A stretch of DNA of 64,000 nucleotides from JSC-12 sp033764965 (GTDB lineage Bacteria; Cyanobacteriota; Cyanobacteriia; Leptolyngbyales; Leptolyngbyaceae), in the NCBI GenBank assembly GCA_033764965.1, contig JANRIN010000154.1, forward strand, positions 1 to 64,000. Direction: 5' to 3'. Below the pieces are notes generated by a model. That model did no database searches and was not told the DNA's origin. It was given only the letters and a program-made list of their open reading frames with translations. The first letter of the stretch is position 1; every line of letters starts with the position of its first letter. The position numbers were made by a program, and so were the translations under genes. This document shows positions 42,333 to 52,333 of the stretch, one piece after another.

Positions 42333-43934
42333 ATGGCTGACAATGTAGTGCCCCTATCTGTTGCTCAGGAGTTGAATCCAGGATTTGCTTTGCCAACCTT
42401 TGGCGATCGAGGCAATGGTCTGGAACTAAACGACAATCCGCTCCAGTTTGGTGATTCAACCCGCTCCAGTTTTCAACCGCTCGCAACAAACCTGGAAACA
42501 GGCAATGAAATTATGCCCTCGAATGACTTGAGTGCTGAAATTTCAGGAACAGTTTGGAATGATTTGAATGGCGATGGCGTTCGCGGATTGGGTGAGTTCG
42601 GGCTGGCAAACCGCACCGTGTTCCTGGATCAAAACCAGAACAGCTTGCTAGACACCGATGAGCTATTTGTCACTACTGGCACCGATGGAACCTATCGCTT
42701 CAGCACTCTGGCGGGTGGAATCTATACCCTGGCTCAAGTGACTCCAGCGGCATGGCAACCGACCTTTCCCATCCCCCCGATCGGCACCTTCCAAACCGTC
42801 GAGCTTGATCCCGGTGAAATTGCGGCGAGTGTGGATTTTGGCAGTCGATCGCTGCTTTCCAGTCTGGCTCTCAACTTGAATCCTCAATTCAGTGGCTTCG
42901 ATCGCCCGGTCTATCTCACCCATGCCGGAGACACGAGCGATCGTCTATTTGTCGTCGAACAACCCGGACAAATTCGGATTGTGCAAAATGGGACGGTTCT
43001 GCCCACACCCTTTTTGGATATTCGCGAGCGCGTGCTGACGGGAGGCGAGCAGGGACTTTTAAGTGTGGCGTTTCCTGCGGGTTATGCCGATAAACAGCAC
43101 TTCTACGTTTACTACACGAATCGGGCTGGCAACATTGCGATCGCCCGCTACAGCCTCACGTCTGACCCCAACGTGGCAGACCCCACCAGTGAGCAAATTA
43201 TTTTGACCATCGATCATCCTAACTTCACCAACCACAATGGCGGGCAACTTGCCTTTGGAGCCGATGGTTTTCTGTATATCGGCACGGGCGATGGGGGCGG
43301 CGGGGGCGACCCCAGCAACAATGCTCAAAACCCTAATTCTCTGTTGGGCAAGATTTTACGCATTGATGTAGAAACGCCTGGAACAACGACCTACACCATT
43401 CCCACCACCAATCCCTTTGTTGCTGCCACCGATCCCAACAATGTGTACCGGGATGAAATTTGGGCGTTGGGATTGCGAAATCCCTGGAGACTGTCCTTCG
43501 ATCGCCAAACGAATGATCTTTATATCGCCGATGTGGGACAAAATGCCGTGGAAGAGGTGAACATGCAACTTGCGAGCAGTCTGGGTGGTGAAAACTATGG
43601 CTGGCGATTTTTTGAAGGCTCCCAACCTTTCAACGCCGCTGGAAGTCCCCCTGGACTTACATTTCCAGTGGCTGAATATGCCCACTCTCAGGGGCGATCG
43701 ATTACAGGCGGTTACGTATATCGCGGGCTGGAGTACTCTGCCCTGCAAGGAGTCTATCTTTATGGAGACTTTATCAGCGGCAATATCTGGGCACTGAGAC
43801 GCAGCGGCACAGGCTGGGAAAATCAATTGCTGCAAGATACATCCTTGAGCATTTCGTCCTTTGGGGAAGATGCTCAAGGCAATCTTTATCTGGCGAATTA
43901 CTCCAACGGCACAATTTACAAGGTTGGGCTTTAA
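42333..43934 (+). CDS. PQQ-dependent sugar dehydrogenase-like protein with SdrD-B domain
   Basis: 533 residues. Residues about 50-150 are an SdrD B-like Ig domain (ISGTVWNDLNGDGVRGLGEFGLANRTVFLDQNQNSLLDTDELF, calcium-binding DxNGDG). Then a six-bladed propeller of the glucose/sorbosone dehydrogenase family (LFVVEQPGQIRIVQNG, FTNHNGGQLAFGADGFLYIGTGDGGGGGDP, EIWALGLRNPWRLSFDR, VAEYAHSQGRSITGGYVYRG). Lacks an ordinary signal peptide although the fold is normally extracytoplasmic; a non-classical or type I export route is possible. ATG 42333 has GAGGA 8-9 nt upstream. Confidence 0.85.
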   Translation: MADNVVPLSVAQELNPGFALPTFGDRGNGLELNDNPLQFGDSTRSSFQPLATNLETGNEIMPSNDLSAEISGTVWNDLNGDGVRGLGEFGLANRTVFLDQNQNSLLDTDELFVTTGTDGTYRFSTLAGGIYTLAQVTPAAWQPTFPIPPIGTFQTVELDPGEIAASVDFGSRSLLSSLALNLNPQFSGFDRPVYLTHAGDTSDRLFVVEQPGQIRIVQNGTVLPTPFLDIRERVLTGGEQGLLSVAFPAGYADKQHFYVYYTNRAGNIAIARYSLTSDPNVADPTSEQIILTIDHPNFTNHNGGQLAFGADGFLYIGTGDGGGGGDPSNNAQNPNSLLGKILRIDVETPGTTTYTIPTTNPFVAATDPNNVYRDEIWALGLRNPWRLSFDRQTNDLYIADVGQNAVEEVNMQLASSLGGENYGWRFFEGSQPFNAAGSPPGLTFPVAEYAHSQGRSITGGYVYRGLEYSALQGVYLYGDFISGNIWALRRSGTGWENQLLQDTSLSISSFGEDAQGNLYLANYSNGTIYKVGL

Positions 43935-44044
43935 ATAAAACAACAATACTTCACAAAATCTTAACTCTACTAATCCGTGAAACCCGCAGTTGAGGCTTAG
44001 AAGTGGGAAACCTAAGTCTATACCGTTGATTGAAGGATAATCTT

Positions 44045-47000
44045 ATGCCGGGTGATGCTGCCGGGAACACGCTCGCTGCCGCTAGATCGATCGATGCCAG
44101 CTTGGGGTTCCAGAGTTTTGGCGATCGGGTGGAGTCGCTTGATCCAAATGACTATTACCGATTTAGTCTCAACCGTTCAGCCAGCCTCAGCTTAAGTTTG
44201 CAAAATTTGAGTGCTGATGCCAATTTGCAACTGTTGAACAGTCAGGGTGTGGTGGTGCAATCTTCCACCAACACGGGAGCCAGCGCCGAAGCCCTGAACA
44301 CTGCGCTCAATCCCGGCACTTATTACATCCGTGTCTTGCCAGCCCGACTTGATGCCGCAACAGATTACACTCTCAATTTCAATGCCCAAAGCAACCCCAA
44401 TATTGACATCGTGTGGCGGGATTATGCCAGCGGTGCCAATGCCGTGTGGCTCATGGGTGGAAGCAGCAACACAATTTCTACAGGATCAGTCTCCATTCGA
44501 TCCGTTGAACCAAATTGGCAAATGGAAGCGATCGCAGACTTCAACCAGGACGGCTCCAATGATATTCTCTGGCGCGAGTATGGCAACGGGATCACGAGTA
44601 TCTGGTTTATGGGAGGGGTGAGCGGTACGACGATCGCTTCAACGACCCTACTCTCCATCACTCCCACCCATTGGCAAATTGAAGGCGTTGCGGACTTCAA
44701 CCAGGATGGCATTACCGACATTATCTGGCGCGATTATGCCAGTGGGATGAACGGAGTTTGGTTGATGGGGGGAGCCAACAACACTACGGTCGCGTCTGTT
44801 GGAGTGCTAGATACGATCGGCACCACTTGGAGAATTGAAGGGGTAGCAGATTTTAACCGAGATGGGCGACCCGATTTGCTCTGGCGCGATGCGGTAAGCG
44901 GCTTGAACAGCATTTGGTTTATGGGGGGAGCCAACAGTACCCAGATCGCATCCTTCACCTTGATCGATTCCAGAAGCACCCATTGGGCGATCGAGGGCGT
45001 GGTGGACTTTAACCAGGACGGTGCCCCCGATATCCTCTGGCGCGATTATGCCACGGGCAACAACGAAGTTTGGTTGATGGGCGGAGAGAACAACGCCACG
45101 CTGATTACGACCGCCCCAATCAACTCAGTTCCTCCAAGCTGGCAAGCCATCCCAGTCAACCGGAGCGGGCAACCTCCTAGCGCGGATCTGGCTGGCAACA
45201 CCCCCGCAAGTGCCTTTGACATTGGTGCTCTGGGAATCGCGGCTTACCGTGACTCGGTTGGTTTGTCTGATCCCAACGATTACTACCGCTTTACAGTGAT
45301 CGATCGCAGCAACTTTAACCTGTCGTTGAGAGGTTTGACAGCAGACGCAGATGTGCAGTTGTTGAATGCTGATGGAACTTTGATTCAGTCCAGTGCCAAT
45401 CCGGGCATTCTGGCAGAATCCATCAACCGCACCCTGGATGCAGGCACGTACCTGATTCGGATCTTCCCGTACAATCAACCCACTCCCTACACGCTGAATC
45501 TCTCGGCAACCCCGATCGCCACCCCAACACCAACAGTCAATCTCACTACTACCGATGCCAACGCGGCGGAAGTGCTTTCTACTCAGGTACAAAACTCCGG
45601 TCAGTTTACCCTCAGCCGCACTGGAAACACTAGCACGGCTCTGACTCTGAATTACACTCTCAGCGGCACCGCGACCAATGGCATAGACTTCAGCCAAATC
45701 AATAGTATTGTGATACCGATTGGACGCTCCAGCATCACCATTCCCATCACAGTCATTGACGATAGCTTGATTGAAGGCAACGAAACAGTGACTCTGACGC
45801 TTAACCCTGGTTCCGGGTATACGCTGGGAACCAGCACCACTGCAACTGTGACGATCGCCGATAACGATCAGATAAGTTTTGCCAACTTTACAGTAGTGGA
45901 TGCTTCTGGAGACGGCACCGCAAATACTGTCTTTCAAGGAGGGGCTTTACACCTGAGTTACGCCGTACCGACGGGAACCAGCGTTTCTCAAGTGCGGTTG
46001 GAGGCATTGCGGAATAACTCTGTCGTTTCCACTCTGGGAACCTGGACGACCAGTAACTTGACGAGGACGATCGTCAATCTAGATGGCATTACCACGCTCA
46101 CAGGAGGCGACTATCAGCTACGCGCCGTTGCCAGAACCACCACAAACCAGGAAATCTTTTCGGCGTTCCAACCTTTCAAAGTATTGTCCTGGAGTCAACC
46201 CAGTGGCACCATCTTTGGCAGCTACACGGCAGATACGCTCACGGCTTCTAGTGCCACCAATCAGGGGCAAATTTTTGTGGGACGAGGTGGTACTGATACT
46301 TTAGATCTAACGGGGGTTACTCGCGCAAACGTTACCAGCATTAACGGCTTGCTTCCAAGTAACTACAATGCCCTCAGTTCAACAGCGCAACAGGCAATTT
46401 TCCGTGGCACAGCGTTTGACTACTTGACTCTGGCAGATGGACGAGAGATCTATTTCCAGGGCATTGAATCGCTCAAGTTCTCTGATGGCTCCCTATCTTT
46501 GCCAGTGAAGCCCAATGACCCGAACTTTGGAAAACAGTGGAACTTGCATATTACTGATGTGAGCAGTGCATGGCGCTTCACTCAAGGTGCAAACAATGTA
46601 TTACTGGTTTCGTGGGATGGGGGAATTGGGGGAAGCGTCGGTGCAATTACCGACATTACCCAATCTCGTTTGATTCGGGACAGTCGCAGTGACTCAAACG
46701 AACCAGAATTTGATGCTTTTGGTAATCCAGATGGGGGGCATGGTCACACGGCGATCAGCGTCATGGCAGCGATCGCCAACAACACCAGCGGTATCACTGG
46801 GATCAATTGGAACAGTCCTGTGCTGGTGCATGACAATTACGGTGATTTTGAGAATCCTGACGGCACATTCATCACTCTGGTGGATTCAATTCGAGAAGCT
46901 GCTGCCCTGGCTCGCCAGAATGGTTGGAAGATCGTGGTGCAGGGAGGTGTGCAGGGATATTACTGGTTGGATGGGGTACGATCGCAACTCGAACAACTGA

Positions 47001-47587
47001 TTCAGCAAAACTCCGACATCGCCCTATTTGCTGTCGCTGCTGGCAACGGGTCTTTGGATATCGATGATGAATTTGATGGGGACAGTTATACCTACGGCGG
47101 GGGAGTCGCCAGCCTCCAAACCGACTTTAGCAACGTGATGGCAGTTGGTGCTTTGCGCCCTGGTACTCCGTCGAACCGGTGGTATCAAACTGGGGCAGGC
47201 ATTACAACGGTAGATAATTTGACCAATGCCACCAGTGTCAGTCTGGCATCCTACTCCAACCGAGGAGCAAGCTTAACGCTGGTTGCCCCCACGGATGCTC
47301 CTGCAATGACCCGGTTTGACACTTTGGAGTACTTTAGTGGCACATCGGCTGCCAATCCTAACCTGGCAGCGATCGCCTCTTTAGTTTGGAGCGTCAACAC
47401 ACGCCTGAACGCGACTCAGGTTCGGCAACTGTTGATTGACACCGCAATGGATCTGGGTGTTTCTGGCAAAGACACCACATTTGGTCATGGTTTGGTCAAC
47501 GCTGATGCTGCCGTTCGCCGCGCCACTGCCCTTAGTCGCAATCAAACGCTAGCAAGTTTGTATAGTGGACGATCAGAATTTGCCTAA
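44045..47587 (+). CDS. Large subtilase (S8) with PPC, VCBS-type repeats and Calx-beta domain
   Basis: 1180 residues, very likely exported. Order: a PPC domain (about 15-115), five repeats of about 55 residues with WRDYASGxNxVWxMGG (about 118-380), a second PPC domain (about 395-490), a Calx-beta domain (about 500-610), an Ig-like part and a serine protease domain at the end. The triad: Asp in VSWDGG, His in GGHGHTA, Ser in FSGTSAANP, all in proper order. There is no N-terminal signal peptide, as often in such cyanobacterial proteins. Overlaps the convergent carbonic anhydrase stop by 4 nt. Start ATG has GAAGGA upstream. Confidence 0.88.
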   Translation: MPGDAAGNTLAAARSIDASLGFQSFGDRVESLDPNDYYRFSLNRSASLSLSLQNLSADANLQLLNSQGVVVQSSTNTGASAEALNTALNPGTYYIRVLPARLDAATDYTLNFNAQSNPNIDIVWRDYASGANAVWLMGGSSNTISTGSVSIRSVEPNWQMEAIADFNQDGSNDILWREYGNGITSIWFMGGVSGTTIASTTLLSITPTHWQIEGVADFNQDGITDIIWRDYASGMNGVWLMGGANNTTVASVGVLDTIGTTWRIEGVADFNRDGRPDLLWRDAVSGLNSIWFMGGANSTQIASFTLIDSRSTHWAIEGVVDFNQDGAPDILWRDYATGNNEVWLMGGENNATLITTAPINSVPPSWQAIPVNRSGQPPSADLAGNTPASAFDIGALGIAAYRDSVGLSDPNDYYRFTVIDRSNFNLSLRGLTADADVQLLNADGTLIQSSANPGILAESINRTLDAGTYLIRIFPYNQPTPYTLNLSATPIATPTPTVNLTTTDANAAEVLSTQVQNSGQFTLSRTGNTSTALTLNYTLSGTATNGIDFSQINSIVIPIGRSSITIPITVIDDSLIEGNETVTLTLNPGSGYTLGTSTTATVTIADNDQISFANFTVVDASGDGTANTVFQGGALHLSYAVPTGTSVSQVRLEALRNNSVVSTLGTWTTSNLTRTIVNLDGITTLTGGDYQLRAVARTTTNQEIFSAFQPFKVLSWSQPSGTIFGSYTADTLTASSATNQGQIFVGRGGTDTLDLTGVTRANVTSINGLLPSNYNALSSTAQQAIFRGTAFDYLTLADGREIYFQGIESLKFSDGSLSLPVKPNDPNFGKQWNLHITDVSSAWRFTQGANNVLLVSWDGGIGGSVGAITDITQSRLIRDSRSDSNEPEFDAFGNPDGGHGHTAISVMAAIANNTSGITGINWNSPVLVHDNYGDFENPDGTFITLVDSIREAAALARQNGWKIVVQGGVQGYYWLDGVRSQLEQLIQQNSDIALFAVAAGNGSLDIDDEFDGDSYTYGGGVASLQTDFSNVMAVGALRPGTPSNRWYQTGAGITTVDNLTNATSVSLASYSNRGASLTLVAPTDAPAMTRFDTLEYFSGTSAANPNLAAIASLVWSVNTRLNATQVRQLLIDTAMDLGVSGKDTTFGHGLVNADAAVRRATALSRNQTLASLYSGRSEFA

Positions 47588-48447
47588 TGGCCGTTGGATG
47601 ACCCCCGGTAAATGCGATCGGCTTGTTCGGGGGAAAGCCAGGAAATGTTGCCGGGGGCAGATTTGTAGGCGACTTGCCCGTTTGAGCTTGCAGCTTTGCC
47701 AGGTGCGATCGGAGTCATGGCAGGCACCTGTTTAGGCACCAGAACCGGTTCAAAGGAGGGCAAATCACAGGCAACGGGCGGCGCACTGGTTGCCACAAAT
47801 TGTCCGGGCTGACCAAAGGTGTCTAGCTGCGTTTGGGGAGGAATGTATTGGTGCGTTTCGGGGTCAAATGCCAGCACTTCTCCCGTTTCAATCAGGTAAA
47901 CCCAACCGTAGATGTGTAATCTGCCCTGATATAAGCGAGAGTGAACCACTGGGTAGGTTTGCAGGTTCTCGATTTGAGTCAGGACATTTTCAGCGATCGC
48001 AATCTCCAGCAATTCATCTTTGGAGTAGCCCTGATAATTTTCCTGCACCAGACGACGAGTCGCATCGGCATGACGCAACCATTCGTAAACCAGGGGCATT
48101 TCTTCTTCCAGCTTGCCAATTTGTAACAAGCCCTTCATCGCGCCACAGTGGGAATGTCCGCAAACAATAATCTGCTCAATGCCTAGAGCATGAATGGCAT
48201 ACTCAACCGCTGCCCCTTCTCCCCCGTTTGCGGCACCGAAGGGCGGAATAATGTTGCCTGCATTGCGGATCACAAAAATTTCGCCCGGTTCGGTTTGAGT
48301 GATCAAACTAGGAACAATCCGCGAATCAGAACAGGTAATGAACAGCACTCTGGGTTTTTGCCCGTGTGCTAAATGCTCGAAAAAGTCACGGTTTTTAGAA
48401 ACATAGGTTTCCTTAAATTCGTGCAGACCCCGGATCAGTTCTTTCAT
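47584..48447 (-). CDS. ccaA: Beta-carbonic anhydrase, CcaA-like
   Basis: 287 residues; catalyses CO2 hydration, in cyanobacteria usually in the carboxysome. Zinc ligands Cys39, His98, Cys101 with Asp41-Arg43 switch (CSDSR at 39-43, HSHCG at 98-102) fit exactly. The 80-residue C-terminal extension (DTFGQPGQFVATSAPPVACDLPSFEPVL...) is longer than in cytosolic enzymes and is characteristic of the CcaA type that is recruited to the shell. The carboxysome genes are not in the window. Confidence 0.88.
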   Translation of the reverse strand: MKELIRGLHEFKETYVSKNRDFFEHLAHGQKPRVLFITCSDSRIVPSLITQTEPGEIFVIRNAGNIIPPFGAANGGEGAAVEYAIHALGIEQIIVCGHSHCGAMKGLLQIGKLEEEMPLVYEWLRHADATRRLVQENYQGYSKDELLEIAIAENVLTQIENLQTYPVVHSRLYQGRLHIYGWVYLIETGEVLAFDPETHQYIPPQTQLDTFGQPGQFVATSAPPVACDLPSFEPVLVPKQVPAMTPIAPGKAASSNGQVAYKSAPGNISWLSPEQADRIYRGSSNGH

Positions 48448-48715
48448 GGTGAGGGAGGGTTAAGAGGCTGTATTGATTGTCTGCTTAAAGCAGAGAGGTT
48501 TTACAACTTAGTGATGAACCTTGAGAGTTCTTAAATTTTTTCAATCATGCGGCATTGCCTATTCAAATCATAGAGTTGAAGCGGGTTGAGGATGGATAAA
48601 GTTCTATCAAAGCTGGTTATGCGATCGATTCTGCTGAGTAATCACTTGCGGATGGAGGAATGATAGAACCTTGCTGCCTGAGGCGCGATCGGGGTGGTTG
48701 CATCCTGGGTTCAGG
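48448..48715. other. Intergenic region
   Basis: 268 bases between carbonic anhydrase and MgsC-like genes, both on the minus strand; promoter region of the anhydrase. No structured element was recognised. Confidence 0.4.
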
Positions 48716-50068
48716 CTAAATTCCGGGAATCCAGTTCGTCCCCGCCAGGGGAAGTTTTGCCATTGCTGCCGCCTCGATCGTGAGTGCCACTAAGTCTTCC
48801 CGCTCCAGGTGATGGACGTTCTGTTTGCCACAGGCACGGGCGATCGTCGTCAGTTCCATGTTCAAGGTTTGCAGATAGTTCTTAACTCGTCGCGCCCCCA
48901 CCTCCGGATCTAGTCGTCGTTCCAACAGTTCATCCTGAGTTGTCACACCCACGGGACATTTTCCGGTGTGGCAGTGGTGACAGAAACCAGGAGCCGTGCC
49001 GATCGCGGCATAATCCTCCACAGCAGAATGGTGTTCGCCCTGGTGCACATAGGTTTCGCTGTTGCAGCCCAGCGCCATCAAAATTGCTTGTCCGATGGAA
49101 ACGGCATCGGCTCCCAGGGCGATCGCTTTTGCTACATCGGCTCCCGTGCGAATGCCACCCGAAACAATCAGTTGCACCTGCCCTTTCATGTTCATGTCTT
49201 CCAGAGCATCCACGGCTTGCCGCACTGCTGCCAGGGTGGGAATGCCCACGTGCTCGATGAAAACCGATTGGGTTGCCGCCGTGCCACCCTGCATTCCATC
49301 CACCACAATCACATCCGCACCCGCATGAACCGCCAGTTTGACATCGTTGAACACGCGAGAGGCACCCACTTTGACATAAATCGGTTTTTCCCAATCGGTG
49401 AGTTCGCGTAATTGCTGAATTTTGATGGTGAGATCATCGGGTCCGGTCCAGTCGGGATGACGGCAGGCAGAGCGCTGGTCAATCGCTTCGGGCAGCGTCC
49501 GCATTTGTGCTACACGGGGATTGATCTTTTGTCCCAGTAACATCCCACCCCCACCGGGTTTTGCCCCTTGACCGACCACAATTTCGATCGCGTCTGCCTT
49601 TCGCACATCATCGGGATTGAACCCATAGCGGGAAGGCAAACATTGATAGATCAAGGTTTGGGAAGATAAGCGCTCCTCGGAGGTCATGCCGCCATCGCCA
49701 GTGGTGGTGGAAGTGCCGACGGCGGTGGCGGCTCGACCCAAGGCTTCTTTCACATTGGCGGAAAGGGAGCCGAAACTCATGCCGGCGATCGTGATGGGAA
49801 TTTCTAATGTGATCGGTTTTTTGGCGTAACGAGTCCCCAATACAGTTTTGGTGCTGCATTTCTCCCGGTAGCCTTCCAGCGGATAGCGCGACATGGAAGC
49901 ACCCAAAAACACCAAATCATCAAAGTGGGGCAATTTCCGCTTTGCACCCAATCCCCGAATCTCGTACAACCCGTGTGCTGCTGCATTTTGGATGTAGTTA
50001 AGAATAGTGCGATCGTACCCAGCTGACGCTTCTAAAGTGATAGATGGGTTATTCTGAGGATGGTTCAT
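48716..50068 (-). CDS. mgsC: FMN-binding glutamate synthase-like protein (MgsC-like)
   Basis: 450 residues. FMN-binding barrel of the glutamate synthase large-subunit type: GMSFGSLSANVKEALGRAA, GQGAKPGGGGMLLGQKI, IYVKVGASR, DGMQGGTAATQS, IVSGGIRTGADVAKAIALGADAVSIG, and the 3Fe-4S cluster motif CHHCHTGKCPVG. In the N-methylglutamate pathway it is the largest of three subunits of N-methylglutamate synthase, made from separated GOGAT domains. The other two (mgsB, mgsA) are at 58692 and 59375, on the same strand and 8.6 kb upstream, although such genes are normally adjacent. With 33 bases to the divergent Uma2 gene, its promoter must overlap that gene. Confidence 0.87.
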   Translation of the reverse strand: MNHPQNNPSITLEASAGYDRTILNYIQNAAAHGLYEIRGLGAKRKLPHFDDLVFLGASMSRYPLEGYREKCSTKTVLGTRYAKKPITLEIPITIAGMSFGSLSANVKEALGRAATAVGTSTTTGDGGMTSEERLSSQTLIYQCLPSRYGFNPDDVRKADAIEIVVGQGAKPGGGGMLLGQKINPRVAQMRTLPEAIDQRSACRHPDWTGPDDLTIKIQQLRELTDWEKPIYVKVGASRVFNDVKLAVHAGADVIVVDGMQGGTAATQSVFIEHVGIPTLAAVRQAVDALEDMNMKGQVQLIVSGGIRTGADVAKAIALGADAVSIGQAILMALGCNSETYVHQGEHHSAVEDYAAIGTAPGFCHHCHTGKCPVGVTTQDELLERRLDPEVGARRVKNYLQTLNMELTTIARACGKQNVHHLEREDLVALTIEAAAMAKLPLAGTNWIPGI

Positions 50069-50101
50069 GGTGATGCGACATTAAGGGATTAAGAGTTTTT
50101 T

Positions 50102-50749
50102 ATGACGGCAACTCTGATTCAAAGTCCCGACCGAGTTGTATTTGAAAATATTAGCTGGCAAACGTATCAGGGGCTAGTGAAAGATTTTGAGCAGCAACCC
50201 GCTATGCGGCTCACCTATGACCAGGGTATTTTGGAGATCAGGATGCCGTTAGATCCACACGAAACCTACAAGAAACTCTTGGGGCGGTTGGTGGAAGCAT
50301 TGACGGAAGAATTGGCGATCGAGGTGCGGAGTTTGGGATCGAGAACCTGCGATCGGGAGGATTTAGCCAAAGGGTTAGAACCTGACCAATGTTACTACAT
50401 TCAGCATGAGCAAGCCGTATGGCAGAAAGAGCAGATCGATTTGAGGGTTGATCCGCCTCCCGACCTGGCGATCGAAATTGACATTACCCGTAGCTCTTTG
50501 AATCGACTTGGCATTTATGCCGCTTTGGGAATTCCTGAAGTCTGGCGTTACGATGCTCAGACTCTCACCTTTTATGGTTTGGGCGATCGCGGCTATCAAA
50601 TTTGCAACCATAGTCTTGCGTTTCCTTTTTTAGCCGCTTCTGACCTTGAGCGATTTTTAAGCTTAAAACAAACAACTAGAGAAAATGCTTTAATCCGTCA
50701 ATTTCGAGTTGGGTCAGAAGTCAAATTTAATCCTCCTAATTTACATTAG
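50102..50749 (+). CDS. Uma2 family (DUF820) nuclease-fold protein
   Basis: 215 residues. Uma2 core with MRLTYDQGILEIRMPLDPHETYKKLLGRLVEALTEEL, PDLAIEIDITRSSLNRLGIYAALGIPEVWRYD (Asp and Glu of PD-(D/E)XK, and the SxxxRxxxY motif). The family is abundant and mobile in cyanobacteria and often found at the edges of genomic islands; here it marks the left edge of the 8.6-kb insertion. It is distinct from the copy at 24434. It begins 33 nt from the divergent mgsC-like gene. Confidence 0.87.
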   Translation: MTATLIQSPDRVVFENISWQTYQGLVKDFEQQPAMRLTYDQGILEIRMPLDPHETYKKLLGRLVEALTEELAIEVRSLGSRTCDREDLAKGLEPDQCYYIQHEQAVWQKEQIDLRVDPPPDLAIEIDITRSSLNRLGIYAALGIPEVWRYDAQTLTFYGLGDRGYQICNHSLAFPFLAASDLERFLSLKQTTRENALIRQFRVGSEVKFNPPNLH

Positions 50750-50815
50750 GCGCTTTAACCGAACTTAAACCAATTTAGTTTTTTACTTCAATTCAACCTA
50801 CAAAAACTACTATGC

Positions 50816-50862
50816 CAAGAGGCTTATTGGTGTTGGGTTTCACAGTGTTCTACCCAACCTAC
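50816..50862 (+). repeat. Island repeat 1 (left boundary)
   Basis: GTTGGGT (50832-50838) and ACCCAAC (50852-50858) form a hairpin; core GGTGTTGGGTTTCAC-GTGTTCTACCCAACCTAC. Related to 54421-54471 and 58580-58611 in the same direction. Confidence 0.7.
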
Positions 50863-50978
50863 ATCTGATAACAAGAAAGTTATAGGAATGCGAGTTAAGT
50901 AAAGTGGTAGATTCTGTGGAATAGATATCTTTGTCTGTCTCAAACAGCCAAGACGCTATCCCACTTTATTTAATACAT

Positions 50979-51027
50979 GATCCATAGGGGCGATCGAGCT
51001 TATTTTGAAACCTATGGATCGATCGCC
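50979..51027. repeat. Interlocked inverted repeats behind the MACPF gene
   Basis: GATCCATAGG (50979-50988) pairs with CCTATGGATC (51011-51020), and GGCGATCGA (50989-50997) pairs with TCGATCGCC (51019-51027), in the order A-B-A'-B'. The two stems cannot fully coexist and could act as alternatives or an H-type pseudoknot. Upstream, AAGTAAAGTGG and CCACTTTATTT (50900-50972) also form an imperfect stem. May serve as the MACPF operon terminator. Confidence 0.4.
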
Positions 51028-51050
51028 CGTCTGGAAAGACTATGGAAAGA

Positions 51051-52292
51051 TTACCCCCAGGGGCTTACGAACAAAGTTTGAACAGCAGTGGCGTATTTCT
51101 TCATGTCGAGATATGGTTGCGCCTCCACCGCATGGGGATAGCTAGCAAACTGATCCATCAGTGAAATACAAGTATTTTGCAATGTTGCATCTTGGATGAG
51201 TCCAATGGTGGGGAAAAGCTTGTCGTAAGATGCCACATTCCAGTAAATCGCTTTATCCAAAGATTTCGCCCAAGTCTCATAGCTATCAGTGGTTCCGTCA
51301 CGACCGCCAATTTGATTAAAAGACGTAATCTGGTATTTAGTAGACTTGGTCGTACTTTGTGAACTACCTTCAGCATGGCTGTAAGCACCGCCACCACCAA
51401 TGCCATCGAACTTAGCTTTGAAGGAACCGCCGAACTCCTTTTTTTCGCTTTCCGCCTGCGTGTACTCAGTAATCGTGGTGGAATCTGAAGAGTATAGGGC
51501 ACCACCCAGGGTAAATTCCAGGGGAATGTAGTAGCCCCACTCATTCAGCACCTTTAGCAGGGCATAATACTGCTGAAATGGGTTGTTATTGGAATGGATT
51601 GCACTATCAACCGCTTTTTCAAAGGCTGACTCCACCTCAAGATCACTCATTTGGACCTGAGCCATTACTTTGCGAACGGTATACTTACCAGTGATGTATT
51701 CCGTCACATTTTCACTGCTAGTAGACTTGGTTTTTTCGTAAGAAAACTCAGCACTCGCATCTACATAAGGGCTTTCTAGGCTAACCGATCCCTTGTCTAC
51801 GCTGTTCTCTTCCATTGTCTGCGCCAGTTTTGAGAACGAGTAGGAGTAGTCAATTTGGGTAGAGATACGAGGTTTCACTGGTGAGGGAAACTTTCCGTTT
51901 TTCCAGGAATACACGTTGTGAAAAGTCGGTCCGAAGCCGCTCTCCTTAAAAGTCAACCCTTTGAAAATGTCAATGTTGGTAAATATCGCATATTTCTGTG
52001 CTCCTGACAGTTCCTTGTAGTGTTGCACGCCATCATCAACCCCGATCGGATCAACAATAGTTCCAGCTCCGATCGTGATAGCAGTGGTAGTTCCGAGCAA
52101 ATCTGCCAGGGTGATGCTGGATTCCTGATCCTGATCAATTTCGCTGCCCTGATTTAGAAACAGGTCGGAGGAAGACATATACCCAGCTTTTTCGAGCTGT
52201 TGGCGTACAACGTTGAGCAAATCATCCGGGTCAAGCGACATGGATTTGGAAACTTGTCCGGCTTTGCTAATGGTGATGAGTTTTTTTGACAT
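51051..52292 (-). CDS. MACPF (perforin-like) pore-forming protein
   Basis: 413 residues. Residues about 1-75 form an N-terminal domain shared with the neighbour at 52334 (LDPDDLLNVVRQQL...YMSSSDLFLNQ). The MACPF part shows LNEWGYYIPLEFTLGGALYSSDS at about 250-270, equivalent to the signature Y/W-G-T/Y-H/Y...GG of perforin, and two amphipathic Ser/Thr/Gly-rich regions that could be the transmembrane hairpins (FGGSFKAKFDGIGGGGAYSHAEGSSQSTT). No signal peptide. ATG 52292 has AGGA 9 nt upstream (another ATG at 52301). Likely inserts in membranes; target unknown. Relatives I recall are in fungi, unusual for a cyanobacterium. Confidence 0.8.
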   Translation of the reverse strand: MSKKLITISKAGQVSKSMSLDPDDLLNVVRQQLEKAGYMSSSDLFLNQGSEIDQDQESSITLADLLGTTTAITIGAGTIVDPIGVDDGVQHYKELSGAQKYAIFTNIDIFKGLTFKESGFGPTFHNVYSWKNGKFPSPVKPRISTQIDYSYSFSKLAQTMEENSVDKGSVSLESPYVDASAEFSYEKTKSTSSENVTEYITGKYTVRKVMAQVQMSDLEVESAFEKAVDSAIHSNNNPFQQYYALLKVLNEWGYYIPLEFTLGGALYSSDSTTITEYTQAESEKKEFGGSFKAKFDGIGGGGAYSHAEGSSQSTTKSTKYQITSFNQIGGRDGTTDSYETWAKSLDKAIYWNVASYDKLFPTIGLIQDATLQNTCISLMDQFASYPHAVEAQPYLDMKKYATAVQTLFVSPWG

Positions 52293-52333
52293 GGTGTGCA
52301 TTCCTATTCTGAGGTGTACCGAAAACAGTGTCT

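Noticed and set aside
45125..45937. 270-codon minus-strand ORF inside the subtilase gene
   Set aside because: Antisense shadow of the PPC and Calx-beta region; no start signal and no recognisable domain.
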